DNA from: Bacillota bacterium | GTDB lineage: Bacteria > Bacillota > Clostridia > Lachnospirales > Lachnospiraceae | Reading direction: 5' to 3' | DNA: 11,480 nt | Assembly (NCBI GenBank): GCA_023419655.1 | Contig: JAEZXP010000160.1 | Coordinates: 1 to 11,480, forward strand | Part shown: one piece after another, positions 1 to 6,626 of the stretch | Layout: each line of letters starts with the position of its first letter | How positions within the stretch are numbered: position 1 is the stretch's first letter | Made by a program: the position numbers and the translations under genes | Notes under the pieces: model-generated | The model's database searches: none | Told to the model about the DNA's origin: nothing | The model's input: only the letters and a program-made list of their open reading frames with translations

Positions 1-419
1 TGAGTATTCTCTTTATCTTCACCGCTAATTTCACTATAAATCTGAATATCCGAACATTCCTGACATGCATGATACTCATTACTCAATAACTTAATGATTG
101 AGTCATCTTCCACCAACTCTATTTCTCTGTCCTGCTTTAATGTCACTATTTCCGTCTCGTCAAGCTCAATGACATAAAGATTTTTCTTGTTAACCCTATT
201 ATACTTTGCTACTTTTTGCTTACTTTTCTGCTCCTTAAGCTTTTCATCCCGTCTTGAATCATTATTACGGTATTTTACTAAGACCCTTTTTGTTTCCTGC
301 TTGTGTCCGTTATTATTGTTACCGTTATTATCGTTCTTGGCATATACCGAACTGACAGTAATCAAGAATATCATAATAACACTAACAATGGTAAATAGCT
401 TAACACCCCTTTTTATCAT
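1..419 (-). CDS. Secreted protein, probable subtilisin-like (S8) peptidase, N-terminal part only (cut by window edge)
   Basis: An open frame of 139 codons starts at 419 and runs off the left edge without a stop. The start is preceded by AGGAGG at 427-432, seven bases away. Residues 1-27 form a classic signal peptide: a basic MIKR start, a hydrophobic core of about 18 residues, and a VYA cleavage site before KND. A low-complexity Asn/Gly stretch follows (about 29-38). Residues of roughly 45-107 resemble an inhibitor I9-type propeptide: a VLVKYR strand, a Lys/Glu-rich helix, YVIEL, then ELVEDDSII, which matches the 'VEpD' end typical of subtilase propeptides. A Cys pair (HACQEC) comes shortly after. 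The catalytic Asp/His/Ser domain would lie outside the window, so the peptidase call is inference; the signal peptide is directly visible. It has its own promoter just upstream. Confidence 0.65.
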   Translation of the reverse strand, partial: MIKRGVKLFTIVSVIMIFLITVSSVYAKNDNNGNNNNGHKQETKRVLVKYRNNDSRRDEKLKEQKSKQKVAKYNRVNKKNLYVIELDETEIVTLKQDREIELVEDDSIIKLLSNEYHACQECSDIQIYSEISGEDKENT

Positions 420-470
420 ATGAAAGCCTCCTTAATATAATGATTACATATAACACTATGTATTTACACT

Positions 471-499
471 ATTTTACTTTGATTTTCCTATTCTGTCAA
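471..499 (-). promoter_or_regulatory. Sigma-A type promoter of the secreted protein gene
   Basis: On the minus strand there is a perfect -35 box TTGACA (494-499), a 17-bp spacer and a -10 box TAAAAT (471-476, five of six consensus bases). Transcription would start near 464, giving a leader of about 45 nt before the ATG at 419. It lies downstream of the terminator at 612-659, so the gene appears to be a separate transcription unit. The surrounding 422-600 spacer is very AT-rich and shows nothing else. Confidence 0.75.
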
Positions 500-611
500 T
501 TACTCCCTGTATATTTTTATCTTATTTTGTTGTATATAGTACTATTTAACTATTTATTGTTTTTATTTCTTATTTACAGTAATTTAATTATATGATTTGT
601 ATTTATAATAC

Positions 612-659
612 AAAAATAGGTATCCCTCCGGTCTCTTCATGACCTTTGGGATACCTATT
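612..659 (-). terminator. Intrinsic terminator of the NifU-like/GGGtGRT operon
   Basis: A perfect 12-bp inverted repeat, AATAGGTATCCC (615-626) and GGGATACCTATT (648-659), encloses a second short stem, GGTC (630-633) with GACC (641-644). On the minus strand the stem is followed by a T-rich run (TTTTTG, then TATTATAAAT). It sits about 27 bp after the stop of the GGGtGRT gene. Downstream polarity fits the minus strand best. Confidence 0.85.
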
Positions 660-686
660 ATTCTGATATTAAATTTCTATCGCTTC

Positions 687-1697
687 TTAGAAACGGTTTG
701 CATCTGCGGATTCTTGCAGGCTGACCGCTACAGCCACTGTCGCTCCGACCATGGGATTGTTACCCATGCCAATCAGACCCATCATCTCAACGTGAGCCGG
801 AACAGAGGAGGAACCTGCAAACTGCGCATCCGAATGCATTCTGCCCATGGTATCTGTCATACCATAGGAAGCAGGACCTGCTGCCATGTTATCCGGATGA
901 AGGGTTCTTCCTGTGCCGCCGCCGGAAGCAACGGAGAAGTACTTTTTACCCTGCTCTATGCATTCCTTCTTATAGGTTCCTGCTACAGGATGCTGGAACC
1001 GGGTAGGATTGGTGGAGTTACCGGTGATGGATACGTCCACATGCTCCTTATGCATAATTGCTACGCCCTCTGTAACATCATTTGCACCATAGCAATTTAC
1101 AGCTGCTCTGTCGCCCTTGCTATAGGACTTGCGGAATACTTCCTTAACCTCGCCTGTATAGTAATCCATATCTGTCTCTACATAAGTGAAGCCGTTGATA
1201 CGGGAAATAATCTGTGCCGCATCCTTGCCAAGACCGTTTAAGATAACTCTTAACGGGTTCTTTCTTACTCTGTTGGCAGACTGTGCAATACCGATAGCAC
1301 CTTCGGCTGCCGCAAAGGATTCATGTCCTGCTAAGAAGCAGAAGCATTCTGTGGTTTCTTCCAATAACATCTTGCCAAGGTTGCCATGTCCAAGTCCAAC
1401 CTTTCTCTGGTCGGCAACAGAACCGGGAATACAGAAAGCCTGTAAGCCTTCACCGATTGCTGCCGCTGCATCTGCTGCTCTTCTTGCTCCCTTTTTGATA
1501 GCGATTGCCGCACCTACGGTATAAGCCCAGCAGGCATTCTCAAAGCAGATGGGCTGAATACCCTTTACCATATTATATACATCAAGACCGGCATCCTTCG
1601 TAATCTTCTCAGCCTCTTCAATGGATGAGATGCCGTATTCGGCAAGCACGGAATTGATTTTATCGATTCTTCTTTCATATGATTCAAATAAAGCCAT
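687..1697 (-). CDS. GGGtGRT-family protein of unknown function
   Basis: 336 residues, the size I expect for the GGGtGRT family, a conserved but functionally uncharacterised family. The signature GGGTGRT is at residues 259-265 (preceded by VAS, followed by LHPDNM). Other striking stretches are an Ala-rich segment (61-82), GLGHGNLGKM (101-110), ECFCF (117-121), NPTRFQHPVAG (230-240) and a Met/Gly-rich C-terminal part (305-320). Cysteines are at 51, 56, 89, 118, 120, 202 and 246, including C-x4-C and C-x-C arrangements that could hold metal, though this is inference. No signal peptide or clear membrane segment, so probably cytoplasmic. The start at 1697 has AAGGAGG about 9 nt upstream. It lies 19 nt behind the NifU-like gene, its SD in that gap, so the two are almost surely co-transcribed; this hints at a role connected with Fe-S or metal handling. 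The terminator follows directly. Confidence 0.85.
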   Translation of the reverse strand: MALFESYERRIDKINSVLAEYGISSIEEAEKITKDAGLDVYNMVKGIQPICFENACWAYTVGAAIAIKKGARRAADAAAAIGEGLQAFCIPGSVADQRKVGLGHGNLGKMLLEETTECFCFLAGHESFAAAEGAIGIAQSANRVRKNPLRVILNGLGKDAAQIISRINGFTYVETDMDYYTGEVKEVFRKSYSKGDRAAVNCYGANDVTEGVAIMHKEHVDVSITGNSTNPTRFQHPVAGTYKKECIEQGKKYFSVASGGGTGRTLHPDNMAAGPASYGMTDTMGRMHSDAQFAGSSSVPAHVEMMGLIGMGNNPMVGATVAVAVSLQESADANRF

Positions 1698-1716
1698 TGT
1701 ATGTATCCTCCTTATA

Positions 1717-2409
1717 TTATTCGTGTCTTGGGTCGATAATCTTTACAGCATCTTCTACCCGGCCATATTGACCTTTGGATTTCTCATATGCCGTATTGGG
1801 ATCATCACCTTTTTTGATGAAATCCATCATTTTTCCAAGGCTAACGAACTGGTACCCGATAATCTCATTCTCTTCATCAATAGCGATGCCTGTAACATAT
1901 CCCTCTGCCATTTCAAGATAACGGGGTCCCTTTGCAAGAGTTCCATACATGGTACCAATCTGGCTGCGAAGTCCTTTTCCAAGGTCCTCAAGACCTGCAC
2001 CGATAGGTAGGCCATCCTCTGAAAATGCGCTCTGGGTACGGCCGTAAACAATCTGTAAGAAAAGCTCTCTCATCGCTGTATTTATAGCATCACAGACCAA
2101 ATCCGTATTTAAAGCCTCCAGAATTGTCCTGCCAGGTAAAATTTCAGATGCCATCGCAGCTGAATGGGTCATGCCTGAACATCCAATGGTTTCTACCAGT
2201 GCTTCCTGAATAATGCCATCCTTAACATTCAAGGTTAATTTACAGGTTCCCTGCTGAGGTGCACACCAGCCTACTCCGTGTGTTAAACCGGAAATATCGG
2301 TAACTTCCTTCGCTTTAACCCATTTTGCTTCTTCCGGAATAGGTGCCGCACCATGGTTAACACCCTGGGCAACCGGACACATCATTTTTACTTCATGTGA
2401 ATACATCAT
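1717..2409 (-). CDS. NifU-like iron-sulfur scaffold-type protein, atypical
   Basis: 230 residues from the ATG at 2409. An in-frame ATG at 2436 is less likely, because the ribosome binding site AAAGGAG (2420-2426) lies between them, ten bases before 2409; a second ATG follows at 2406. The region around residues 55-95 looks like the NifU/IscU N-terminal fold: a CKLTLNVKDG strand, IQEALVETIGCSG and an Ala/Ser-rich helix ending in LPGRTILEAL (compare the IscU 'GCGsAiAS...ikGkt' region). Cysteines are at 11, 49, 56, 77 and 106. The usual CGD motif is missing; the aligned segment reads WCAPQQGTCKL. A C-terminal part of about 100 residues (GAGLEDLGKGLRSQIG onward) has no counterpart in IscU or SufU. 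In the family, scaffolds build Fe-S clusters on three Cys; whether this one does is unproven. First gene of a two-gene operon with the GGGtGRT gene. Confidence 0.75.
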   Translation of the reverse strand: MMYSHEVKMMCPVAQGVNHGAAPIPEEAKWVKAKEVTDISGLTHGVGWCAPQQGTCKLTLNVKDGIIQEALVETIGCSGMTHSAAMASEILPGRTILEALNTDLVCDAINTAMRELFLQIVYGRTQSAFSEDGLPIGAGLEDLGKGLRSQIGTMYGTLAKGPRYLEMAEGYVTGIAIDEENEIIGYQFVSLGKMMDFIKKGDDPNTAYEKSKGQYGRVEDAVKIIDPRHE

Positions 2410-2481
2410 GTTGTTGAAACTCCTTTCAATTTGCATTGTACAGCATATTTCTATGATAAATTCCTATGCTTTCTTTACCTT

Positions 2482-2514
2482 AATTACGTCGTGGATATCT
2501 TCCACGACGCAATT
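2482..2514. promoter_or_regulatory. Strong inverted repeat upstream of the NifU-like operon
   Basis: Perfect 9-bp arms CGTCGTGGA (2487-2495) and TCCACGACG (2501-2509) around TATCT, extended past one mismatch by AATT on both sides (2482-2485 and 2511-2514). It lies 83 bp after the stop of the beta-helix gene and 73 bp before the NifU-like ATG. Neither strand has a good T-run right after the stem, so it is a poor intrinsic terminator. It could be a leader hairpin, an operator, or a degraded terminator; I cannot tell which. I see no convincing promoter in 2437-2597. Confidence 0.5.
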
Positions 2515-2597
2515 GTGATTGTTATTTACTTAACATATTTTCTCACAAAACATTCTATAAGTCCAGTGCTAATTTTAATAAACCCTATATTAAGACA

Positions 2598-3272
2598 TTA
2601 ATCGATATGCTTGGATACTATTTCTCCCGCTTTTTTGTAGATACTTCCGGCAGGGATAGCTCCCCTTACCATGGACAGCGGATAGATATTGACATTCCTG
2701 CCTACAACGGCTCCCGGATTTAATACCGTATTGCAGCCTACCTCTACATTGTCTCCCAGGATGGCTCCGAATTTTTTTAAACCGGTTTCTATTCTTTCCT
2801 CTCCGAAACCTACCTTAACCAAGGTTTTATCCGACTTAACATTCGACGTAATACAGCCGGCTCCCATATGAGAACGGTACCCCAGAATTGAATCCCCGAC
2901 ATAATTAAAATGAGGCACCTGAACCTTATTAAATAATATTACATTTTTCAGCTCTGTCGAGTTGCCTACAACCGCTCCTTCACCGACAATTACACTGCCC
3001 CTTATAAATGCACAATGCCTTATCTCGGCATTCTTACCTATAATCGTCGGACCGCTTATGGATGCCGTAGGTGCCACCTTGGCAGATTTTGCAATCCACA
3101 CATCTTCGCCTATCCGGTCATAATCCTCCTCAGGCAATGCAGGTCCAAGCCGCAGAATACCATCCTTTATCCTTGTCAATGCCTCCCACGGATAGGTACA
3201 TCCTTCAAAAATTCCGGCTGCTATCGTCTCATTTAAGTCCAATAATTCCATAACCGTTAACTGATGATACAT
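2598..3272 (-). CDS. Left-handed beta-helix protein resembling the GlmU acetyltransferase domain
   Basis: 224 residues. The N-terminal 50 or so are helical and unlike a nucleotidyltransferase (no GxGxRM loop, so no uridylyltransferase domain). From about residue 55 to 205 it shows hexapeptide repeats of the left-handed beta-helix type ([IV]G at every sixth position: IGEDVWI, VAPTASI, IIGKNAEI, IVGEGAVVGN, ILGDNVEVG, VVGRNVNI). PHFNYVGDSILG (120-131) and GAGCITSNVKSD (137-148) match the GlmU segments 'HLxYLGDAxIG' and 'GAGTITCNYDG'. At the position of the GlmU catalytic His (in 'EGAHVGN') this protein has Val101 (EGAVVGN). Database names for such proteins are often 'UDP-GlcNAc pyrophosphorylase', which the missing domain does not support. 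Start: AAGGAGG (3279-3285) six bases before the ATG. Follows nagB by 82 bp, suggesting an amino-sugar or cell-wall precursor role. Confidence 0.75.
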   Translation of the reverse strand: MYHQLTVMELLDLNETIAAGIFEGCTYPWEALTRIKDGILRLGPALPEEDYDRIGEDVWIAKSAKVAPTASISGPTIIGKNAEIRHCAFIRGSVIVGEGAVVGNSTELKNVILFNKVQVPHFNYVGDSILGYRSHMGAGCITSNVKSDKTLVKVGFGEERIETGLKKFGAILGDNVEVGCNTVLNPGAVVGRNVNIYPLSMVRGAIPAGSIYKKAGEIVSKHID

Positions 3273-3275
3273 CCT

Positions 3276-3353
3276 ATTCCTCCTTAAAAAAAATAGTTAA
3301 ACCGTTCCTGACAACGGAGGAATTGTCCTCCTTGATAAAATATAGTTAAGCCG
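3276..3353 (-). repeat. Tandemly duplicated ribosome-binding leader between nagB and the beta-helix gene
   Basis: Read on the minus strand, two near copies lie 49 bp apart: copy 1 (3353-3326) begins CGGCTTAACTAT and ends AAGGAGGA; copy 2 (3304-3278) begins CGGTTTAACTAT and ends AAGGAGGA. They are identical at roughly 24 of 28 positions. Only copy 2 leads into an ATG. The copy-1 SD (GGAGG, 3327-3331) can pair with CCTCC (3316-3320). A second small hairpin, CCGTT (3313-3317) with AACGG (3302-3306), shares two bases with the first, so they exclude each other, and is followed by TTTAACTA and a run of eight T. This could be a weak attenuator or only a relic of duplication. Confidence 0.55.
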
Positions 3354-3354
3354 A

Positions 3355-4113
3355 TTAAAGCTTCGCCGCCGCTCCTTCATCAAGGATAACAACAGCCTTT
3401 CCTTTAAATATCTGGATCGCTGATGCCGTTACCTCCGTACTGACAGGGCCCTTCAGCGCCTGCGCCACGATATCCGCCTTTTTGGCACCGTGAGCCAGCA
3501 TCAGGACACTCTTAGACTCCAGAATCGTTCCGATTCCCATGGTTATGGCATAATGGGGCATCGCATCCCTTGTAAAGCCTGCCTCTTTATAAAACGCCTC
3601 ATAATTATCATTCAAGGTCTGTTCATTCAATTTCTCCACCCTTGTTCTGGATTCCATGGATGACCCCGGCTCATTGAATGCCCAGTGGCCGTCTCCGCCG
3701 ATTCCCAGTATCTGCAAGTCAATTCCTCCTGCTGCCTTTATGGCTTCTTCGTATGTCTTGCAGTATTCCTCCGGGTTCTTGGTTAATCCGTCCGGTATAT
3801 GTATATTTTCTTTTTTTATATTTATGTGTTTGAACAGCTCTTCATACATGAATCTGTTATAGCTTTGGTCCTGTTCATATGGCTTTGACAAATCCATGCC
3901 AAGACCAAGGTATTCATCCAGATTAAAGGTAATGACCTTCGAAAAATCCAACCCTTCCCTGTGCATACGTATAAGCTCACGGTACGTTCCGATTGGCGTG
4001 CCGCCTGTCGCAAAGCCGATGACACAATCCGGTTTTTTTCTTATCAGCTCGGCAATATGCTCTGCCGCACATTTACTCATTTGCTCATAATCCTTCTTAA
4101 CAATAATCTCCAT
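3355..4113 (-). CDS. nagB: Glucosamine-6-phosphate deaminase
   Basis: Converts glucosamine-6-phosphate to fructose-6-phosphate and ammonia, linking amino-sugar use to glycolysis; cytoplasmic. 252 residues from the ATG at 4113, chosen because GGAGG lies five or six bases upstream; the frame is open 23 codons further up, but that stretch has no such signal and homologs start near MEIIV. Family motifs are intact: the phosphate loop FATGGTPIG (34-42), FNLDEYLGL (63-71) with catalytic Asp66, and GIGGDGHWAFNEPGSS (137-152) with Asp141, His143 and Glu148, corresponding to the E. coli residues of the proton relay. The ring-opening segment and SRTR (154-157) follow. Downstream is the beta-helix gene, upstream topB at 135 bp. 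The upstream gap has only weak promoter-like boxes, so it may be read from its own promoter or from topB. I see no nagA in the window. Confidence 0.95.
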   Translation of the reverse strand: MEIIVKKDYEQMSKCAAEHIAELIRKKPDCVIGFATGGTPIGTYRELIRMHREGLDFSKVITFNLDEYLGLGMDLSKPYEQDQSYNRFMYEELFKHINIKKENIHIPDGLTKNPEEYCKTYEEAIKAAGGIDLQILGIGGDGHWAFNEPGSSMESRTRVEKLNEQTLNDNYEAFYKEAGFTRDAMPHYAITMGIGTILESKSVLMLAHGAKKADIVAQALKGPVSTEVTASAIQIFKGKAVVILDEGAAAKL

Positions 4114-4248
4114 GTCTACCTCCACTCCTTCATAACGCATAAATTCATCCGATATCTGTGTATACCGAACAATTCCTGACATCCTTTAGATTATCATACT
4201 ATATTCTGACTGTCACTAAAAATACTTTTAATCAAAAAGTTTTAGCCT

Positions 4249-6333
4249 TTACTTATAATAGGAAGCCACTTGCCGAAAGTTATTCGTTAGCAGCATCTGG
4301 TTATCCAGCTCTTTCACACCATTTACCATACGCCCTACAAAGCCCTCCAGCTTCTCCATATACTCCTCGTTTGTTATCTTGCCTTCCTCTACATACGTAA
4401 GGCCCTTCTCCCAGCTTGCGGTAAGCTCGGCATTAAGAAGAGACCGGATAGATGTATTCACCACTTCATATACCATCTCACCAAGAAGGGCCGGTGTAAT
4501 GATCTGTGTCTTTTTGTTCAGCTCCAGATAAGAGATTTTAACAAGCTTATTCAATATCTCTGCCCTTGTGGCACTGGTTCCTATGCCGCTTCCTTTAATC
4601 TGGGCACGAAGCTCTTCATCCTCAATCAGCTGTCCGGCATTCTCCATCGCAAGGATTAAGGTACCGGAGCTGTATCTCTTTGGCGGTGAGGTTTCACCCT
4701 CCTTAATGGATAAACCCTTCACCGGAAGCTTCATTCCTTTTTTAAGGTTCATTACCGCATCAATAAAATTCTTATCCCCGGTATCCGCTTCCTGCTCTTC
4801 ATCCTCCTCACCATCCGGCTGTTTATCCTTATTATTCTGTTTGTCTTTGGCGGCAGAAGGATTCCCTGCTACTTCAAAATATCCTTCCTGTTCCAATACA
4901 CGAAAGGTCGAGAAGAAGGATTCTTTTTCTATCTGCACGGTAATATTAACCCGGCGGTATATGGCAGGCGGATAAAATATACTAAGAAATCGTCTTGCGA
5001 TGGTTTCATACACCCTCTCTGCCGTAGCCGATACACTCCCCAGTGCATTAAGCCCCTGACCGGTGGGTATGATGGCATAGTGGTCTGTAATCTTCGTATC
5101 ATTCACATACCTTGTCTTTTCAATTCCCTTATAGGCACCGTTACTCAGTACCTTATCTGCATATCCGCTTAGCTTTTGATGACTTTGTAAACCCTTGATA
5201 TTCTTATATATCTCCTTTGCTACTGCGGTTGATAATACTCTTGCATCGGTTCTCGGATAGGTAACGAGCTTCTTCTCGTAAAGCTCCTGGACAATCTTTA
5301 ACGTCTCATCCGGACTAATCTTATACATTCTGGAGCAATCATTCTGTAGCTCTGCCAGATTATAAAGCAGCGGAGGATTCTTCGTTTCCTTCTTCTTCTC
5401 CACCTGGGTGATGTCACCCAGCAAGTCCCCGCTGTCACTATTCCACGTGCCGTCCTCATTGTATCTGGGAAGCTCCTTTGCCAGCTGATTAATCAGCTTA
5501 ACGGCCGATTCCCTTGCAAGGAATCCATTCTCCTTATACAGCAGCGGAGAGTTAAAATACGCCGAACCCTCCACCGCCTTAAATTCTCCGGTAAGCTCAC
5601 CGGTATATTCACCCATGCTCAGGGCAAAGGATGAAAGAACACGGTAAAATGGTGTCTTTACAAAGCTTCTTATCTCTCTTTCTCTTCTTACGACCATACC
5701 CAGTACACAGGTCATGACCCTTCCTACAGAGATGGCAGACCATTTCTTACTGTCTAAAAAGCTTTGAATTCCGTTGCCATATTTCAAGGTCAGTATTCTG
5801 GAAAAATTAATACCCATCAGGTAATCTTCCTTGGCACGAAGATAGGCGGCATTCGCCAGATTATCGTATGCACGCAGAGGCTTGGCCTCCTTAATCCCCC
5901 GAAGAATTTCTTCCTCCGTCTGGGAATCAATCCATACCCGCTTCCTTACCTTCGTATCCGATACCTTGGCTGCCTGGTCCACCAGGCGATATATGTATTC
6001 TCCTTCACGTCCGGAGTCTGTACAGACATAAATCGTACTGACGTCCTTGCGGTTTAGAAGACCTTTTACAATCTGAAATTGTTTTTTGACATTTGGTATT
6101 ATTTCATATAGGAATTCCTTAGGAAGAAACGGAAGCGGCTCCATTCTCCATTTCTTAAAGGCCGGGTCATAGACCTCAGGGTAGCTCATGGTAACAAGAT
6201 GGCCCACACACCAGGTAACAATGCTGTCACCGGATTCAATATAGCCGTCCTGCCTCTTTCCTGATATCTTAAGGGCCTTGGCAAATTCTAACGCCACGCT
6301 TGGTTTTTCGGTAATATATAGACTAATCGACAT
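4249..6333 (-). CDS. topB: DNA topoisomerase III (type IA)
   Basis: 694 residues, usual for Firmicute topoisomerase III. Relaxes negative supercoils and resolves single-strand-linked DNA by a transient 5'-phosphotyrosine. The Toprim domain is at the N-terminus: LYITEKPSVA (5-14) and the acidic TDSGREGE (105-112, usually TDAGREGE) for Mg binding. The conserved RAKEDYLMGINFSR segment (166-179) and the SVGRVMTCVLGM segment (202-213) follow. The active-site Tyr is in VTYPRTDAR, Tyr359. TKITDHYAIIPTG (413-425) is the typical later motif. Residues about 492-522 are a Lys/Asp/Glu-rich low-complexity insert (KDKQPDGEEDEEQEADTG) before the last domain; no zinc ribbon at the C-terminus. The ATG at 6333 has only a weak SD (GGAAAG) but matches family starts. 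Such enzymes also occur on conjugative elements, but no relaxase or conjugation gene is present, so I treat it as chromosomal. Confidence 0.95.
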   Translation of the reverse strand: MSISLYITEKPSVALEFAKALKISGKRQDGYIESGDSIVTWCVGHLVTMSYPEVYDPAFKKWRMEPLPFLPKEFLYEIIPNVKKQFQIVKGLLNRKDVSTIYVCTDSGREGEYIYRLVDQAAKVSDTKVRKRVWIDSQTEEEILRGIKEAKPLRAYDNLANAAYLRAKEDYLMGINFSRILTLKYGNGIQSFLDSKKWSAISVGRVMTCVLGMVVRREREIRSFVKTPFYRVLSSFALSMGEYTGELTGEFKAVEGSAYFNSPLLYKENGFLARESAVKLINQLAKELPRYNEDGTWNSDSGDLLGDITQVEKKKETKNPPLLYNLAELQNDCSRMYKISPDETLKIVQELYEKKLVTYPRTDARVLSTAVAKEIYKNIKGLQSHQKLSGYADKVLSNGAYKGIEKTRYVNDTKITDHYAIIPTGQGLNALGSVSATAERVYETIARRFLSIFYPPAIYRRVNITVQIEKESFFSTFRVLEQEGYFEVAGNPSAAKDKQNNKDKQPDGEEDEEQEADTGDKNFIDAVMNLKKGMKLPVKGLSIKEGETSPPKRYSSGTLILAMENAGQLIEDEELRAQIKGSGIGTSATRAEILNKLVKISYLELNKKTQIITPALLGEMVYEVVNTSIRSLLNAELTASWEKGLTYVEEGKITNEEYMEKLEGFVGRMVNGVKELDNQMLLTNNFRQVASYYK

Positions 6334-6384
6334 TACTTTCCAACTTTCTGATTATTGTGTTGCTGCGATTTCACAGATTAAACC

Positions 6385-6559
6385 GCTTGTTCGCGTATAG
6401 TATACCATATTCGCAAGCTCATATGGTATTGACACATCGTGCCAGTTATGCGCACTCCCTCCGGTCGGCGCTTGGTATAATATCTGTCGACATTATACCA
6501 TAATTATACGAATAAGCTCAAGAACTTCGTTCTTCGCTTATTCGCGTATAGTATCTATA
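6385..6559. repeat. Hairpin-rich intergenic repeat cluster between topB and the LUD gene
   Basis: The 293-bp spacer 6334-6626 holds three hairpins and two direct copies of a motif. Copy A (6385-6409) and copy B (6536-6554 exact, then diverging) share GCTTRTTCGCGTATAGTAT. Hairpin 1: ATACCATAT (6402-6410) with ATATGGTAT (6421-6429), 10-nt loop. Hairpin 2: TGGTATAAT (6473-6481) with ATTATACCA (6492-6500), 10-nt loop. Hairpin 3: 6505-6550, with outer CGAATAAGC/GCTTATTCG and inner AAGAAC/GTTCTT arms, closing on copy B. A short GC-rich piece (about 6448-6472) lies between hairpins 1 and 2. No hairpin has a proper T-tail, so these are not ordinary terminators. Another copy of the motif is at 8939-8968. 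A small mobile or REP-like repeat is possible; no transposase is present. Confidence 0.65.
6492..6521 (-). promoter_or_regulatory. Candidate topB promoter inside the hairpin cluster
   Basis: Minus strand: -35 TTGAGC (6516-6521), 18-bp spacer, extended -10 TGG-TATAAT (6492-6500, TATAAT at 6492-6497). Transcription would begin near 6485 and give a leader of about 150 nt containing hairpin 1 and the GC-rich piece. A second possible extended -10, TGG-TATACT at 6399-6407, is closer to topB but has no good -35. Confidence 0.4.
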
Positions 6560-6565
6560 AGTTTC

Positions 6566-6595
6566 TTGAACGAATCTGCGTAACTGTGATATAAT
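6566..6595 (+). promoter_or_regulatory. Promoter of the LUD-domain gene
   Basis: -35 TTGAAC (6566-6571), 18-bp spacer, perfect -10 TATAAT (6590-6595) preceded by TGA, an extended -10. Predicted transcript start is near 6602, and the ATG at 6627 follows the strong SD AAAGGAGG (6611-6618), so the leader is short and unstructured. Confidence 0.75.
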
Positions 6596-6626
6596 ATACA
6601 CAAATAGGCAAAAGGAGGAATCTGTA

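Noticed and set aside
639..1241. 200-codon plus-strand frame opposite the GGGtGRT gene
   Set aside because: Composition is Cys/His/Ile-rich without motifs, and it lies antisense to a well-supported gene; a shadow frame.
4200..4248. Hairpin ACTTTT/AAAAGT followed by ATTTTT after topB, as terminator, and weak promoter-like boxes (GTGACA, GATAAT) before nagB
   Set aside because: The stem has a single G-C pair and the boxes have poor spacing, so neither can be told from chance in AT-rich DNA.
4249..6333. topB as a sign of an integrative conjugative element
   Set aside because: Topoisomerase III genes do occur on such elements, but no relaxase, coupling protein, integrase or attachment site is present and the neighbours are housekeeping genes.
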